A stretch of 64,000 nt of DNA from Mycobacterium aquaticum (GTDB lineage Bacteria; Actinomycetota; Actinomycetes; Mycobacteriales; Mycobacteriaceae): positions 28,954-92,953 of the forward strand of contig NZ_MVHF01000031.1 in assembly GCF_002086485.1 (NCBI RefSeq), written 5' to 3'. Shown here piece by piece: positions 25,710 through 35,900 of the stretch. The position numbers were made by a program, and so were the translations under genes. Each line of letters opens with the position of its first letter. Position 1 is the first letter of the stretch. The notes beneath the pieces were generated by a model. The model was not told the origin of the DNA, searched no databases, and worked only from the letters and a program-made list of their open reading frames with translations.

Positions 25710-26882
25710 TCACTCCCCCCTTTCCACCAGCGGGCCACCAGGCACATCGTGCGGGTTCGGCGTGAACCGCACATCCGGGATCATCGTGTTCGGATCCCGG
25801 CCCCAGGCCTGTTCCAGCGCCCGCAGCATGCCCGAGACACCGGTACCGGACAGGATCGCGTTGTCCACCGAACTCAGCGTCAGGTCCAGGTTCAGCGACA
25901 CGTTGATGTAGTCGCCGCGGATGGCCTTCGGGATGTTGTCGATGTTGAACGGCACCGTCAGCAGCAGCTTGAGTGCGCCCACGAGGTACGGGGCTGCCCG
26001 GCTGAGCTGCTTGAGCGGACGCTGCAGGTTCTGCAGGTTGGTGTGCAGGTTGGCGTTGCTGCCCGACAGCGTCGTGTCGGCCGCGGCCGACAGCCGGCCC
26101 AGCGCGGTCACCGCATCGGCGAACAGGTCACGGGTATCGGCGAAATGCTGGATCAGCGGCGGGAACTCGGTGAGCACCCGGTCCAGCGTGTCGTTGCGCT
26201 GCGCCACGATGTTGAGCAACTGATTCGTCGAATCGATCGCCCGCGTGATGTCGGCGCGCTGCTGGTTGAGCTCATTGGTGAAGGTGTCCAGCTGCCCCAG
26301 GAACTGCCGGATCTGGTCGGCCCGGCCGTTGAGGATGTTGAACACCTCGGTCTGGATCACCTCGATGTTCGGGATGCCACCGCCGGTGAGGATGCCGGAG
26401 ATGCCTGCCAGCGTCCGCTCGATCGTCGGGTATGCCGAGGACTGCGCCAGCGGGATGGTGTCGCCGCTGCGCAGCATCTCCTTGGACGGATTCTGATCCG
26501 GCGGGTTGAGCTCGATGTGCTGCGAACCCAGCAAGCTGGTCTGGCCGATCTTGGCCAGCGTGTTCTTCGGCAGCTCGATGCCCGGCTCCAGATCGAGCGT
26601 CAGCGTGGGCACCCAGTTGACCAACTCGATGCTGCGGACCCGGCCCACGAACACGTCGCGGACCCGCACCCGGCTGTTGGCGTTGAGCGCCAACGTTTCC
26701 GGCATCTGCACGTACAGGGTGGTGTGGCCACCCTCGGTGCCCGGTCCACCCGGCAGCGGGACGTTGGCGATGCCACGCCACTGGCCACATGAGGTCAGCA
26801 TCAGCGTTGCGGCCGCCAGCACGGCCAACCGCAAGCCGACCTTCCTGGGTGCCACCCTCTTGGGCAGCCTGATCCCACGCAT
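25710..26882 (-). CDS. lprK: Mce1E lipoprotein (LprK)
   Basis: 390 residues with a lipoprotein signal (LAVLAAATLMLTSC); the E position in mce operons is always the lipoprotein. The MlaD domain (YVQMPETLALNANSRVRVRDVFVGRVRSI) and helical region follow. It overlaps the mce1D stop at 26882 and is four bases from mce1F, consistent with one polycistronic message. Confidence 0.93.
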   Translation of the reverse strand: MRGIRLPKRVAPRKVGLRLAVLAAATLMLTSCGQWRGIANVPLPGGPGTEGGHTTLYVQMPETLALNANSRVRVRDVFVGRVRSIELVNWVPTLTLDLEPGIELPKNTLAKIGQTSLLGSQHIELNPPDQNPSKEMLRSGDTIPLAQSSAYPTIERTLAGISGILTGGGIPNIEVIQTEVFNILNGRADQIRQFLGQLDTFTNELNQQRADITRAIDSTNQLLNIVAQRNDTLDRVLTEFPPLIQHFADTRDLFADAVTALGRLSAAADTTLSGSNANLHTNLQNLQRPLKQLSRAAPYLVGALKLLLTVPFNIDNIPKAIRGDYINVSLNLDLTLSSVDNAILSGTGVSGMLRALEQAWGRDPNTMIPDVRFTPNPHDVPGGPLVERGE

Positions 26883-28525
26883 TACGACCCTCCTGCCTCT
26901 GCGGGCAACGGCGGCCCACTCGGTGCGGGTGCGGGTGCCGGGGCGGCCGGAGCCGCCGGGGCGATGGCTGACAACGGATCTCCTGGGATGACGCCTGGCG
27001 CCGGTCCCGGCGGGGGCCCGGGCTGCGGGTACCAGGGCGGTGGCAGCGGGTTGTTCTGGTCGTAGGCATTGGGCGGACCCGGAAGGTTGCCACCCGGAGG
27101 TGCCCCGAAGGCAGGCGGGGCCGGCGGGGCCACGATGTCAGGGCCACCCATCAACTCGGCCAACGACTCCGGCGTCAGCATGTTCTGGGTGAACGGCTGC
27201 ACCTGCACACCCTGCATGCCCGGCGCGACCGTCCAGCCCGGCTCGTGGTTGCCGTGCGAGAACAAGGTGTCACGCGCCCAGATGCCCGGAACTGTCGTGT
27301 CCTTGTAGCCGCCCGGAGGCTGCAGCCGCGGCTCGGAGTACGCGATCTGCTTGGGCAGCGTCATCGCGGTAGTGGCCAGGTTCATGCCGAACGGCAGGAA
27401 GTTGAACTTGATGGCATCGAGGATCGGCGCCAGGTACTGCGCACACAACTCCGCCGAATCCTGGTAGCCCAGCCGGCTTCCCGCCTGAATCGAGCTGCAG
27501 ATGAACTGCAAAGGGTTGGAGAAGTTGGTCAGGCCCGGCAGCACCGGCAGACCGATGATGCCGCCCTGGTTGGGCGCGACGATGTTGACCACGTTGGCGG
27601 CCAGGTTCGGGTACGCGTGCAGGCCCGTCTCGAGGCCGTTGCGCGGTTCCGGCTGCAGGATCGCGGTGGTGGCCTCTTCGAGGTTGTTGACGTCGTGGGT
27701 CAGCACGCCACCGTTCTTGTCCAAGAACTGACGCGTGGTCTTGAGCACCTGGTTCAGGTTCTGCACCGCGCCCGCCAACTCGTCGTCTTTGGAGAAGTAG
27801 TTGGTGAACTGCGCCAGGTCGTTGTTGAGCGCGACGAACTGCTGATCGCTCTTGTGCAGGGCGTTGACGAACAGCGCCAGGCTCTTGACGATCGTGAAGA
27901 AGTCCCCGCGCCCCTGGTTCAGGGTGGTCAATGCCTCCGAAAGGCCGCTCAGCGTGCGGTTGAGCTGCTCACCCTTACCGGCGAAGCCGTCGGCGAACGA
28001 CTCGACGATGTCACCGAACGGGCCCTTGGGTTGTTCGGGCGTCGGGCCAAGATCGTGGAGCAGACGCGTCACCTGGTTGCGCAGCTCGTCGTACTCGATG
28101 GGGATCTGGGTCCGGTCCACCGGGATGACCGCGCCGTCCTGCATCTGCGGGCCGCCGGTGTAGGGCGGCGACAGCTGGATGACGCGCGAGGCCACCAGGC
28201 TCGGGTTCAACACAGAGGCGCTGGCGTTCTCCGGCACCTTGTACTTGTTGTTGAAGTGGAAGACCACCTTCATCTTGTCGCCGGCGGTCTCGATGCTGTC
28301 GATCGCGCCGACGCGGACACCCATGATGAGGACCTTGTCGCCGGGATACAGCGCAAGCACCTCGGGGAAGTACGCCGTGACCGTCGTGTTGGTCAGCTTC
28401 TTGTAGAGGCTGATACCGAAGTAGCCGACCGCGAGGGCCACCACAACTGCCAGCGCACCCAAGATCACCGCCAGCCGCGACATGTGCGGCAGCTTCAGGT
28501 TTCGGATGTTGAAAATCGTTGACAT
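26882..28525 (-). CDS. mce1D: Mce1D substrate-binding subunit
   Basis: 547 residues: N-terminal helix (LAVILGALAVVVALAVGYFG), MlaD domain (YFPEVLALYPGDKVLIMGVRVGAIDSI), a long coiled helical section and a roughly 70-residue Pro/Ala/Gly-rich C-terminal tail. Assigned as the D subunit from gene order in the mce1 operon. Confidence 0.93.
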   Translation of the reverse strand: MSTIFNIRNLKLPHMSRLAVILGALAVVVALAVGYFGISLYKKLTNTTVTAYFPEVLALYPGDKVLIMGVRVGAIDSIETAGDKMKVVFHFNNKYKVPENASASVLNPSLVASRVIQLSPPYTGGPQMQDGAVIPVDRTQIPIEYDELRNQVTRLLHDLGPTPEQPKGPFGDIVESFADGFAGKGEQLNRTLSGLSEALTTLNQGRGDFFTIVKSLALFVNALHKSDQQFVALNNDLAQFTNYFSKDDELAGAVQNLNQVLKTTRQFLDKNGGVLTHDVNNLEEATTAILQPEPRNGLETGLHAYPNLAANVVNIVAPNQGGIIGLPVLPGLTNFSNPLQFICSSIQAGSRLGYQDSAELCAQYLAPILDAIKFNFLPFGMNLATTAMTLPKQIAYSEPRLQPPGGYKDTTVPGIWARDTLFSHGNHEPGWTVAPGMQGVQVQPFTQNMLTPESLAELMGGPDIVAPPAPPAFGAPPGGNLPGPPNAYDQNNPLPPPWYPQPGPPPGPAPGVIPGDPLSAIAPAAPAAPAPAPAPSGPPLPAEAGGS

Positions 28526-28534
28526 AGCTCTGGC

Positions 28535-30115
28535 CTATCCCTGCGACCCTGGCGGAAGGAACGGCGGGTTACCCGGCAACGGAGCCTGGTCCACCGGCGG
28601 CAGCTGCGGCCCCGGGCCCGGAGGTGCCGGAGGCGCATTCAGCGGCGGCGGTATCGGCGCGAACCCGGGGACGAACTCGTCGGGCCCGGGCTGCGGGCTG
28701 ACCGGCACGGTGCGGGCACCCGGCGGACCGGGAGCCAGCGGCGCCGGCGGGGCGCCCGGCTGATCCGGCGGCATCTGGCCCGGGATGGCCGCGCTGGGCA
28801 CACCCGGCGAATGCGCCACACCATCGGGATTCGGTGCGGACGTCGCCACATCGGGCGGGCCGTAGTTCGGTCCGTACGGGTTGTCACCGAACGGCCCCAC
28901 GGTTGCGGCCGCACACGGCAGCGGGTTACCCGGAGACGGGATGCCCTGCGCCGTCGGCGTGTACGAGCACGGCGAACCAGGCGGGACGGCAGGCCCGGGA
29001 TGCTCCGGGGTGCCTTCCAGCGGTGTCGGAGCCGGCGGCGGAGCGCCGTTCTCGAACCGCTTGCCGTTGGGATCCGGGAACCGGAACGCCGGCAGGCCCG
29101 CGTTACGCCAGAACTCTTCCGGATCGATGCCGCGCTTCTTGAACGCCGCATCGACGAACGGCTGCAGGATCTGCGGCGGCAGCAGGTTGACGAGCATGAC
29201 CTTGAAGTACGGGCCCGACGCCAGCGCCTCGGCCAGCGAGGTGATGAACTTGCCCGCGATGCTCAGCGTGTCGGCAAGGTCCTGCTTGCGCTGAACCAGG
29301 ATGTCGCTGACCGTGCGCAGCTGCTCCAGCACGTGGTTGAGGTTCGGGTTGTCGTTGATCAGGCCCTCGACCTGCTGCGATACCGACGAGACCCGCTCGA
29401 GCAGCAAGCTGACGGCCTGGCCACGCTGGTTGACCGCGGCCAGCAGGGTCTGCGCGTTCACCAGCAGCTGGTTGACCTGCGTGCTGCGGTCACCGAGGAC
29501 CGTGGCGATCTTGTTGGCGTTGGCCAGCAGCTGACGAACCTGATCGTCGCGCTTGCCGATGGTCTCGGAGAACTTGGCCACCCCGTCAAGCGCTGCGCTC
29601 AGGTGTGGCGAGGTCTGATCCACCGTCTCCGACAACACGTTCAGCGACTGCTTGACCGATTGGATGTCCCACCCCGAGGCGTTGCGCGTGACATCGAAGA
29701 TGGCGTCGTAGATCTGGTACGGCGTGGTCGTCTGACCGACCGGCAGTGTCCCGCCCGGCGACAAGGTCTGGTTGCCCCGCGGCTGGATCTCGATGTTCTT
29801 GCGACCCAGGATGGTGTCGGTCCGGATGGCGGCCCGGCTGTCGGTGCCGATGGTGCGGCCGCCGAGCGTATAGCCGATCACCACCTTGTCACCGCTGATG
29901 TCCATCGTCTTGACGTCACCGACGTCCATACCGGCGATGCGCACCCGGTCACCCACGTTCAGGCCACCGGTGTCGGTGAACTGCGCGTAGTAGGTCGGTA
30001 CCGCGAAGATCATCGGCACGCTGGTCAGCGTCGAACCCACCCCGATGATGAGCGCGACCACGGCCACGCCCATCAGGCCTTTACGGAACCGGTCGGAACC
30101 CTGCAGTGTCCTCAT
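28535..30115 (-). CDS. mce1C: Mce1C substrate-binding subunit
   Basis: 526 residues from the ATG at 30115, which overlaps the mce1B TGA (ATGA); four extra in-frame codons upstream are unlikely to be used. N-terminal helix, MlaD domain (FTDTGGLNVGDRVRIAGMDVGDVKTM), helical Mce region and a very long Pro-rich C-terminal tail of about 170 residues, typical of the C and D subunits. Confidence 0.93.
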   Translation of the reverse strand: MRTLQGSDRFRKGLMGVAVVALIIGVGSTLTSVPMIFAVPTYYAQFTDTGGLNVGDRVRIAGMDVGDVKTMDISGDKVVIGYTLGGRTIGTDSRAAIRTDTILGRKNIEIQPRGNQTLSPGGTLPVGQTTTPYQIYDAIFDVTRNASGWDIQSVKQSLNVLSETVDQTSPHLSAALDGVAKFSETIGKRDDQVRQLLANANKIATVLGDRSTQVNQLLVNAQTLLAAVNQRGQAVSLLLERVSSVSQQVEGLINDNPNLNHVLEQLRTVSDILVQRKQDLADTLSIAGKFITSLAEALASGPYFKVMLVNLLPPQILQPFVDAAFKKRGIDPEEFWRNAGLPAFRFPDPNGKRFENGAPPPAPTPLEGTPEHPGPAVPPGSPCSYTPTAQGIPSPGNPLPCAAATVGPFGDNPYGPNYGPPDVATSAPNPDGVAHSPGVPSAAIPGQMPPDQPGAPPAPLAPGPPGARTVPVSPQPGPDEFVPGFAPIPPPLNAPPAPPGPGPQLPPVDQAPLPGNPPFLPPGSQG

Positions 30116-31143
30116 TTCGGCGTGCACCTACCCGACGGCTGCGAAGTGATTCGTACGGTTCGGACGGGGCCGCCCGGCTGCAACCCGTTGAGCTTCAACG
30201 AGAGATCACAGGCGTAGAAGTTGAAGAAGTCACCGTAGATGCCACCAGCGCGGCCGATGATCTTCAGTGCTGCCGGAATCTGGACCAGGATGTCGTTGAC
30301 CTCCTGCTTCTGGTCGATCAGTGGCTTCTGGATGACGTCGAGATAGCCCAGCGTGTCGTGCAGCAGCGGCCGGTTGTCGCTCAGCAGGTCGGCGAGTGAA
30401 CCCGCCGCGTTGCTGATGTTGGCCACCGAGGCGCCGATCGGATCGGCCCGGTTCTTCAGGCCGGTGATCAGCGTCTCGAAGTTCTTCAATGTGTCGTCGA
30501 ACTGCTTCTGATGCTTGACCGTGGTGTCCAGGACGATGTTGAGGTTCTTGATCACCTCGCCGATGGCCTGATCGCGGTCGGCGATCGTGGAGGTCAGCTG
30601 CGAGGTCTGGTCCAGGATGTCGTTGATGGTGCCGCCCTGACCCTGGAAGACCGTGATCAGCGACTTGGCGATGGTGTTCACCTTGTCCGGGGCCAGCGAG
30701 TTGAACAGCGGCCGGAAGCCGCCGACCAGGGCATCGAGGTCCAGCGCCGGCTGGGTGCGTTCGAGCGGAATGGTGCTGCCCGGCGGGATGATCTTGTTGC
30801 TCTCGCCGCGCTTGAGCTCCAGATAGCGGTTACCGATCAGGTCCTGGTAGCGGATCGCCGCGGTGGTCTGGTCGAACAACGGCAACGACTTCTCGACGGT
30901 GAACTTGACCTCGGCCTGCTCGCCGCCGTTGATCAGGTCGACCTTGGAAACCTTGCCGACCTCGACGCCGGCGGCCCGGACGAACTGCCCGCTACGCAGA
31001 CCGCTGACGTTCTTGAACACCGCCGAGTACTCGTTGGTGCTGTTGAACCGGATCTGACCGAACACCACGAAGATGAGCGCGGTGAACGTGAGCAACACCA
31101 GGGAGAAGATCCCCAGTTTGATGAGTGTGCCCTTGATGCTCAT
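30112..31143 (-). CDS. mce1B: Mce1B substrate-binding subunit
   Basis: 343 residues from the ATG at 31143 (MSIKGTLIKLGIFS), overlapping the mce1A TGA. N-terminal helix, MlaD domain (FKNVSGLRSGQFVRAAGVEVGKVSKV) and helical domain; short tail with two cysteines. The open frame extends to 31272 but that part belongs to mce1A in another frame. Confidence 0.93.
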   Translation of the reverse strand: MSIKGTLIKLGIFSLVLLTFTALIFVVFGQIRFNSTNEYSAVFKNVSGLRSGQFVRAAGVEVGKVSKVDLINGGEQAEVKFTVEKSLPLFDQTTAAIRYQDLIGNRYLELKRGESNKIIPPGSTIPLERTQPALDLDALVGGFRPLFNSLAPDKVNTIAKSLITVFQGQGGTINDILDQTSQLTSTIADRDQAIGEVIKNLNIVLDTTVKHQKQFDDTLKNFETLITGLKNRADPIGASVANISNAAGSLADLLSDNRPLLHDTLGYLDVIQKPLIDQKQEVNDILVQIPAALKIIGRAGGIYGDFFNFYACDLSLKLNGLQPGGPVRTVRITSQPSGRCTPK

Positions 31144-32360
31144 GGGTTGATCGTGTTCTCCCCCACTTGGCGGCCCCACACGTACTCGGCCGTCAACGGC
31201 TGACCGAGGTCGAAGTGGTTGTACGGCGCGATCGACGCTCCGGTGTCCATCACCAGGTACGGCATCGGCCACAGGTCACGGGTAATGGGCTGCCAGCAGC
31301 CCGGCCGGCCCTCGGGGCCGCCCTTGGCGTTCACCCGAGGCAGGTTGTCGGGATAGACGTATTTGTTACCGACGCCGACGACGAGCGAGTGCGTCAGCAG
31401 CGAATAGCCGTTACCGCCAAGGGCGGCAGCCAGTTTCGGTGCGGCGTCGTGGAAGTTGCGGATGGTGCAGAACAACGCCGGGCTGTACTTGTCCAGCAGC
31501 GCCGAGGTCGGCAGCAGGTCCTGGGCGCCACGCACCAGGTAGGGGCCGCCGCGCTCGAAGATGTCACCACCGGTGTTGCCGAACCCGACCGCGGCCACCA
31601 GCGCCTGATCGAGGTTGCCACGCTGATCATTGAGGGTGTGCGCTGTTGTCACCGCGTTGGTCAAGCCGTTCCACAGATCCGGTGAAGCGTTCGCGTACAC
31701 CTCGCTCAGATCGGCCAGGGCAGTGATGTCGTGCCGGATCTGCGGCATGCGCGGGTTCAGGTCGGCCAGGATGGTGTTGCCGTTGACGATCGACTGCCCG
31801 AACTTGTCGCCGAGGCCGTCGAGGGCCTGGGCGGTCGCGGTCAGGGTCTCGTTCAGCTTGATCGGATCGACCTGCTCGGAGATCTTCGTGATGGTCTCGA
31901 ACAGCGTGTTGAACTCCGTCGTCACACCCTGGGCCTGAATCGGAGTATCCGCGGAGACCCGCTCCGGAGACGGATTCGGCGGCGAGATGAACGAGATGTA
32001 TTTGTTGCCGAACACCGTGGTGGCCCGCAACTCGGCGTCCACGTTCTGCGGGATGAGATGCAGGTACTTCGGGTCGACGTCCAGGATCAGCTTGGCTTCG
32101 GGGTTGTCGTTGACCTCGACCACGTTGACCGTGGCCAGCCTGCCGATCGGCACCCCGTTGTAGGTGACCTTCGAACCCGGGTCCATCGACAAACCGGCCC
32201 GGCCGGACAGGACCGTCAGCTGCGTCTTGGGCTCGAATGCCCCGCGGAACTGGAACCAGGTCAGGACCAGGACCAGTGCGGTCACGAGGGCCAAGACGAG
32301 CCCCGCCAGCTTGTACGGCGGGGTCTTCGACTTGTTCAGCGGGGCGTGCGGCGCGGTCAT
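31140..32360 (-). CDS. mce1A: Mce1A substrate-binding subunit
   Basis: 406 residues from the ATG at 32360 (MTAPHAPLNKSKTPPYKLAG). N-terminal helix, MlaD domain (LTVLSGRAGLSMDPGSKVTYNGVPIGRLATV) and the long helical Mce domain. In M. tuberculosis Mce1A is the founding member linked to cell entry and fatty-acid uptake. The gene starts four bases after the yrbE1B stop. Confidence 0.93.
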   Translation of the reverse strand: MTAPHAPLNKSKTPPYKLAGLVLALVTALVLVLTWFQFRGAFEPKTQLTVLSGRAGLSMDPGSKVTYNGVPIGRLATVNVVEVNDNPEAKLILDVDPKYLHLIPQNVDAELRATTVFGNKYISFISPPNPSPERVSADTPIQAQGVTTEFNTLFETITKISEQVDPIKLNETLTATAQALDGLGDKFGQSIVNGNTILADLNPRMPQIRHDITALADLSEVYANASPDLWNGLTNAVTTAHTLNDQRGNLDQALVAAVGFGNTGGDIFERGGPYLVRGAQDLLPTSALLDKYSPALFCTIRNFHDAAPKLAAALGGNGYSLLTHSLVVGVGNKYVYPDNLPRVNAKGGPEGRPGCWQPITRDLWPMPYLVMDTGASIAPYNHFDLGQPLTAEYVWGRQVGENTINP

Positions 32361-32364
32361 GGCG

Positions 32365-33234
32365 CTACACCGTGAGGTTGAAGTTGGGGTCGGTGCCGTA
32401 CAGCGCCAACGATGCCAACAAGACCACACAGACGATCGCGATCAACGAGGTACGCATCGACCTCCCCACTGCCTCACCGACACCGACAGCACCGCCACTG
32501 GCGTAGTAGCCGAAGTAGCAGTGGTTCAACATCACGATGATCGACATGATGACGACCTCGAGGAAGGACCACATCACGTCGTCGACGCGCAGGAACGTGT
32601 GGAAGTAGTGCTCGTACGTTCCGACGGACTGGGCATAGAAAATGGTCGTCACCAGCTGTGCCGACAGGAACGACAGCAGGATGGCCATCGCGTACAGCGG
32701 GACGATGACGATGGCGCCCGCCATCAGCCGGGTGGACACCAGGTACGAAATCGACTTGATGCCCATCACTTCCAGGGCGTCGACCTCTTCGCTGATGCGC
32801 ATGGCGCCGAGTTCGGCGGTGGCGCCGGCACCGACTGTGGAGGCCAGTGCCTGACCGGTGACCACGGGTGCGACGACGCGGACGTTGGCCAGGGCCGCGA
32901 AGAACCCGGTGAACGCCTCGACGCCGATGTTGCCCAGGGATGCGAAACCCTGGATGGCGATCAGGGAGCCCGCGGACAGGGTGACGAAGCCGATGATGGC
33001 GACGGTGCCGCCGATGACGGCCATGGCGCCGGTGCCCATGCCGATCTCGGCGACCAGCCGCAGGGTCTCCCGCCGGTAGTGCCGGAACGCGTGGGGAACA
33101 TGGCCGACGGCCTGCACCACGAACCACGCGACGTGGCCCATGCTGTCGAGCAGCCGCGCCGGAGCGGCAGCCACCTCGGACGAACGCGCGAACGCCCGGG
33201 GGAACCGGGAGCGAAGGACTGTTGATGTACTCAT
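32365..33234 (-). CDS. yrbE1B: YrbE1B / MlaE-type ABC permease
   Basis: 289 residues from the ATG at 33234. The MlaE permease family signature is GAGATAELGAMRISEEVDALEVMGI, with five to six membrane helices. It pairs with YrbE1A to form the inner-membrane core of the Mce1 importer; the ATPase (MceG/Mkl) is not in this window. Confidence 0.92.
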   Translation of the reverse strand: MSTSTVLRSRFPRAFARSSEVAAAPARLLDSMGHVAWFVVQAVGHVPHAFRHYRRETLRLVAEIGMGTGAMAVIGGTVAIIGFVTLSAGSLIAIQGFASLGNIGVEAFTGFFAALANVRVVAPVVTGQALASTVGAGATAELGAMRISEEVDALEVMGIKSISYLVSTRLMAGAIVIVPLYAMAILLSFLSAQLVTTIFYAQSVGTYEHYFHTFLRVDDVMWSFLEVVIMSIIVMLNHCYFGYYASGGAVGVGEAVGRSMRTSLIAIVCVVLLASLALYGTDPNFNLTV

Positions 33235-33235
33235 G

Positions 33236-34036
33236 TCAGGTCTTCGTTCCGAACCGCACACCGATGGTGGTGAGCACGACGTTGACAGCGAACAGCGCGA
33301 TGACGCACAAGACCAGGGTCTCGTTCACCGCGGTACCAACACCTTTCGAGCCGCCGGCGGTGGTCAGCCCGCGGTAGCAGCCGACCAGCCCGGCGATCAG
33401 ACCGAAGACCGTGGCCTTGATGACCGAGATCATGACCTCGGGGAAACCGGTGAGCAGCGTCAGGGTCGAGACGTACGCACCGGCGGAGACGTTCTGGATG
33501 TACACACCGAAGAAGAAGCCACCGACGAGGCCGATGATGATCACGGTGCCGTTGAGCAGGAAGGCGACGAACGTCGCGGCGACGACGCGCGGAACCACGA
33601 GGCGTTCGATCGGGTCGATGCCGAGCACCTCCATGGCGTCGATCTCTTCGCGGACCGTGCGGGCGCCCAAGTCGGCGCAGATGGCCGTCGACCCCGCACC
33701 GGCCACGACCAACACCGTCACCAGGGGCCCGAGCTGCGTCACCGCGGCCAGACCCGCACCGGCGCCGGAGATGTCGGCCGCACCGAACTCCGCGAGCAGG
33801 ATGTTCAGCGTGAAGATGATGAGCACCGTCAGCGGGATGGACACCGCCAGCGTCGGCAGGAACGCGACCCGGATCAGGAACCAGCTCTGAAGGACGAATT
33901 CCTTCCACTGGAACGGCCGGGTGAGAAGTGCCTTGCCGGTGAGTACCGTCATCTTGAAGAAGCCACCGACCATCGCCATCGGCTTCTCGAGCTGATCACG
34001 AACGTAGCCGACAAGTGCGTTGGTCGATGCCGTCAC
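33236..34036 (-). CDS. yrbE1A: YrbE1A / MlaE-type ABC permease
   Basis: 266 residues from the GTG at 34036, preceded by an AGGGGG ribosome site. MlaE motif GAGSTAICADLGARTVREEIDAMEVLGI and several membrane helices. First transporter gene of the mce1 operon, only one base from yrbE1B. The 180-base gap to fadD5 is unusually large for this operon. Confidence 0.92.
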   Translation of the reverse strand: MTASTNALVGYVRDQLEKPMAMVGGFFKMTVLTGKALLTRPFQWKEFVLQSWFLIRVAFLPTLAVSIPLTVLIIFTLNILLAEFGAADISGAGAGLAAVTQLGPLVTVLVVAGAGSTAICADLGARTVREEIDAMEVLGIDPIERLVVPRVVAATFVAFLLNGTVIIIGLVGGFFFGVYIQNVSAGAYVSTLTLLTGFPEVMISVIKATVFGLIAGLVGCYRGLTTAGGSKGVGTAVNETLVLCVIALFAVNVVLTTIGVRFGTKT

Positions 34037-34216
34037 CGGTGCACCCCCTGGACGTGTCGCACGCCCCCTCCTTGCCTCAACCCCGCGTACGTGATCCCAA
34101 TCTCCCTACTCGTGGGTAGTAAGTGAGACCACAGGACTGTACCCGATACAAACGTGGCCGTGCACCGCATCGGCTGGATTATGCCGTGAACCGTTAGCAA
34201 ACCCCTCCCCTATTCG
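34037..34216 (-). promoter_or_regulatory. fadD5-yrbE1A intergenic region, possible internal mce1 promoter
   Basis: 180 bases without a gene inside an otherwise tightly packed operon. It contains candidate -10 hexamers of the TANNNT type (for example TACAGT on the minus strand). An internal promoter driving the transporter separately from fadD5 is possible; no strong -35 is visible. Confidence 0.3.
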
Positions 34217-35890
34217 CTATTTTCCTTGATGACCTGCAGAAACCGTTGACGGAGAATAACTTTCGCTAACGTTAATCGGCTCTTCGCGACCGAATCTCGC
34301 ACGGAGCTCGGTCTTGAGGACCTTGCCCGAGGGGTTACGCGGCAGGGCCTCGACAATCTCGAGGGCCTTGGGGTGCTTGTACCGGGCCAGCCGCTCTGTG
34401 AGAAACCCGTCGAGGTCGGCCAGATTCAGCGGCGAATCCTGACCACCACTGAGCGCCACGACGGCCACGGGCACCTCACCCCACTTCTCATCGGGCCGCC
34501 CGATCACTGCGGCCTCGACGATCGCCGGGTGGGCCGCCAGGGCGTTCTCCACCTCCGCGCAATAGATGTTCTCCCCGCCGGAGATGATCATGTCCTTCTT
34601 GCGGTCCACCACCCAGACGTAGCCCTCGTCGTCCTGGCGCACCAGGTCACCGGAGTGGAACCAGCCGCCGGCGAATGCTTCGGCGGTGGCCTTCGGGTTG
34701 TTCCAGTAGCCGGCCATCAACGTCGGTGCCCGATAGACGATCTCGCCGACGTCGCCGACCGCCACATCGTTCATGTTCTCGTCGACGATGCGGGCCGACA
34801 CCGTGGGGATGACGCGGCCGACGGAGCCCAGTTTCCGAATCGCGTCCTGGGCCAACAGCATGCAGGTGACCGGCGACATCTCGGTTTGCCCGAACGCGGC
34901 AAGGATCTGGGTGCCGGGGAAGGTCTCGGCCATGGTCCGCAGCAACGTGTCCGACGCCGGGGCCGCGCCCCAGGACAGCACGCGCAGCTTGAGGTTGCGG
35001 GGCTTGGCCTGCTGCGCGGCGCAGACGGCCTGCCACTGCGCGGGCACCAGGAAGATGCCGGTGACGTTCTCGGCCTCCAGCACATCCAGCAGCGCGCCAG
35101 GATCGAAGGCACCCAACGGGTAGAGCACGGTCGGCAGGCCCAACAGCAGCCCGGTGGTCACATTGCCCGCGATCCCGGCGATGTGGAACAGCGGGACACC
35201 GATGAAGCCGACGTCATTGCTGAGGTCGACGCCGACGGTGAACATGTTGGTCATGGCCTGGCCGGTGAGGTTGGCGTACGTGAGCACCGCGCCCTTGGGT
35301 CGGCCGGTGGTCCCCGACGTATACATGATCAGAGCGGGCGAATCATCAGGAATATCAACGACTTCCGGGCTCGGGCCGGGCTCGGCGATGAGGTCGTCGT
35401 AACCGAGCACGCCATCATCGCCGCCAGCGCCCGCGACGATCACCGTCTGCAGCGTCGGATCCAGGTCGCGGACCGCTGTGGCGACCCCAGCCAGGACGGA
35501 TTCGGTGACGATCACGCGAGCCTGGCAGTCGCCGACCAGGAAGGCGATCTCCGGCGGCGTCATCCGGAAGTTCACCGGCACCGCGATGGCGCCCAGTTTG
35601 CTTGCCGCAAGGAACGATTCGATGAACTCGGGACGGTTGAGCATCAGGATCAGGACCCGGTCGCCCACGCCGATGCCGCGTCGGCTCAGGGCACCGGCCA
35701 ACTTGTCGACCCGCTCGTCGAGCTCACGCCAGGTGGTGGTGTGCCCCAGGAACCGCAGCGCGGTCTTGTCCGGCTGCATGAGCGCGTGCCGCGCCAGCTG
35801 GTTGGTCCAGTTCTGACGACGGGCCAGATAAGGCTGGTCGGTGGGGGACGGGTCGGCTGTCAACGGTCCGGTACTCCCATCGGGTTGCAC
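34217..35890 (-). CDS. fadD5: FadD5 fatty-acyl-CoA synthetase
   Basis: 557 residues from the GTG at 35890. ANL-family motifs: the AMP-binding P-loop ALIMYTSGTTGRPKGAVLTY, the FGQTEMSP adenine motif, GWFHSGDLVRQDDEGYVWVVDRKKDMIISGGENIY, and the C-terminal catalytic Lys region (RNPSGKVLKTELR). FadD5 activates imported fatty acids to CoA thioesters. It is the first gene of the mce1 operon and is divergent from mce1R, as in M. tuberculosis. Confidence 0.93.
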   Translation of the reverse strand: MQPDGSTGPLTADPSPTDQPYLARRQNWTNQLARHALMQPDKTALRFLGHTTTWRELDERVDKLAGALSRRGIGVGDRVLILMLNRPEFIESFLAASKLGAIAVPVNFRMTPPEIAFLVGDCQARVIVTESVLAGVATAVRDLDPTLQTVIVAGAGGDDGVLGYDDLIAEPGPSPEVVDIPDDSPALIMYTSGTTGRPKGAVLTYANLTGQAMTNMFTVGVDLSNDVGFIGVPLFHIAGIAGNVTTGLLLGLPTVLYPLGAFDPGALLDVLEAENVTGIFLVPAQWQAVCAAQQAKPRNLKLRVLSWGAAPASDTLLRTMAETFPGTQILAAFGQTEMSPVTCMLLAQDAIRKLGSVGRVIPTVSARIVDENMNDVAVGDVGEIVYRAPTLMAGYWNNPKATAEAFAGGWFHSGDLVRQDDEGYVWVVDRKKDMIISGGENIYCAEVENALAAHPAIVEAAVIGRPDEKWGEVPVAVVALSGGQDSPLNLADLDGFLTERLARYKHPKALEIVEALPRNPSGKVLKTELRARFGREEPINVSESYSPSTVSAGHQGK

Positions 35891-35900
35891 GACGTTGATA

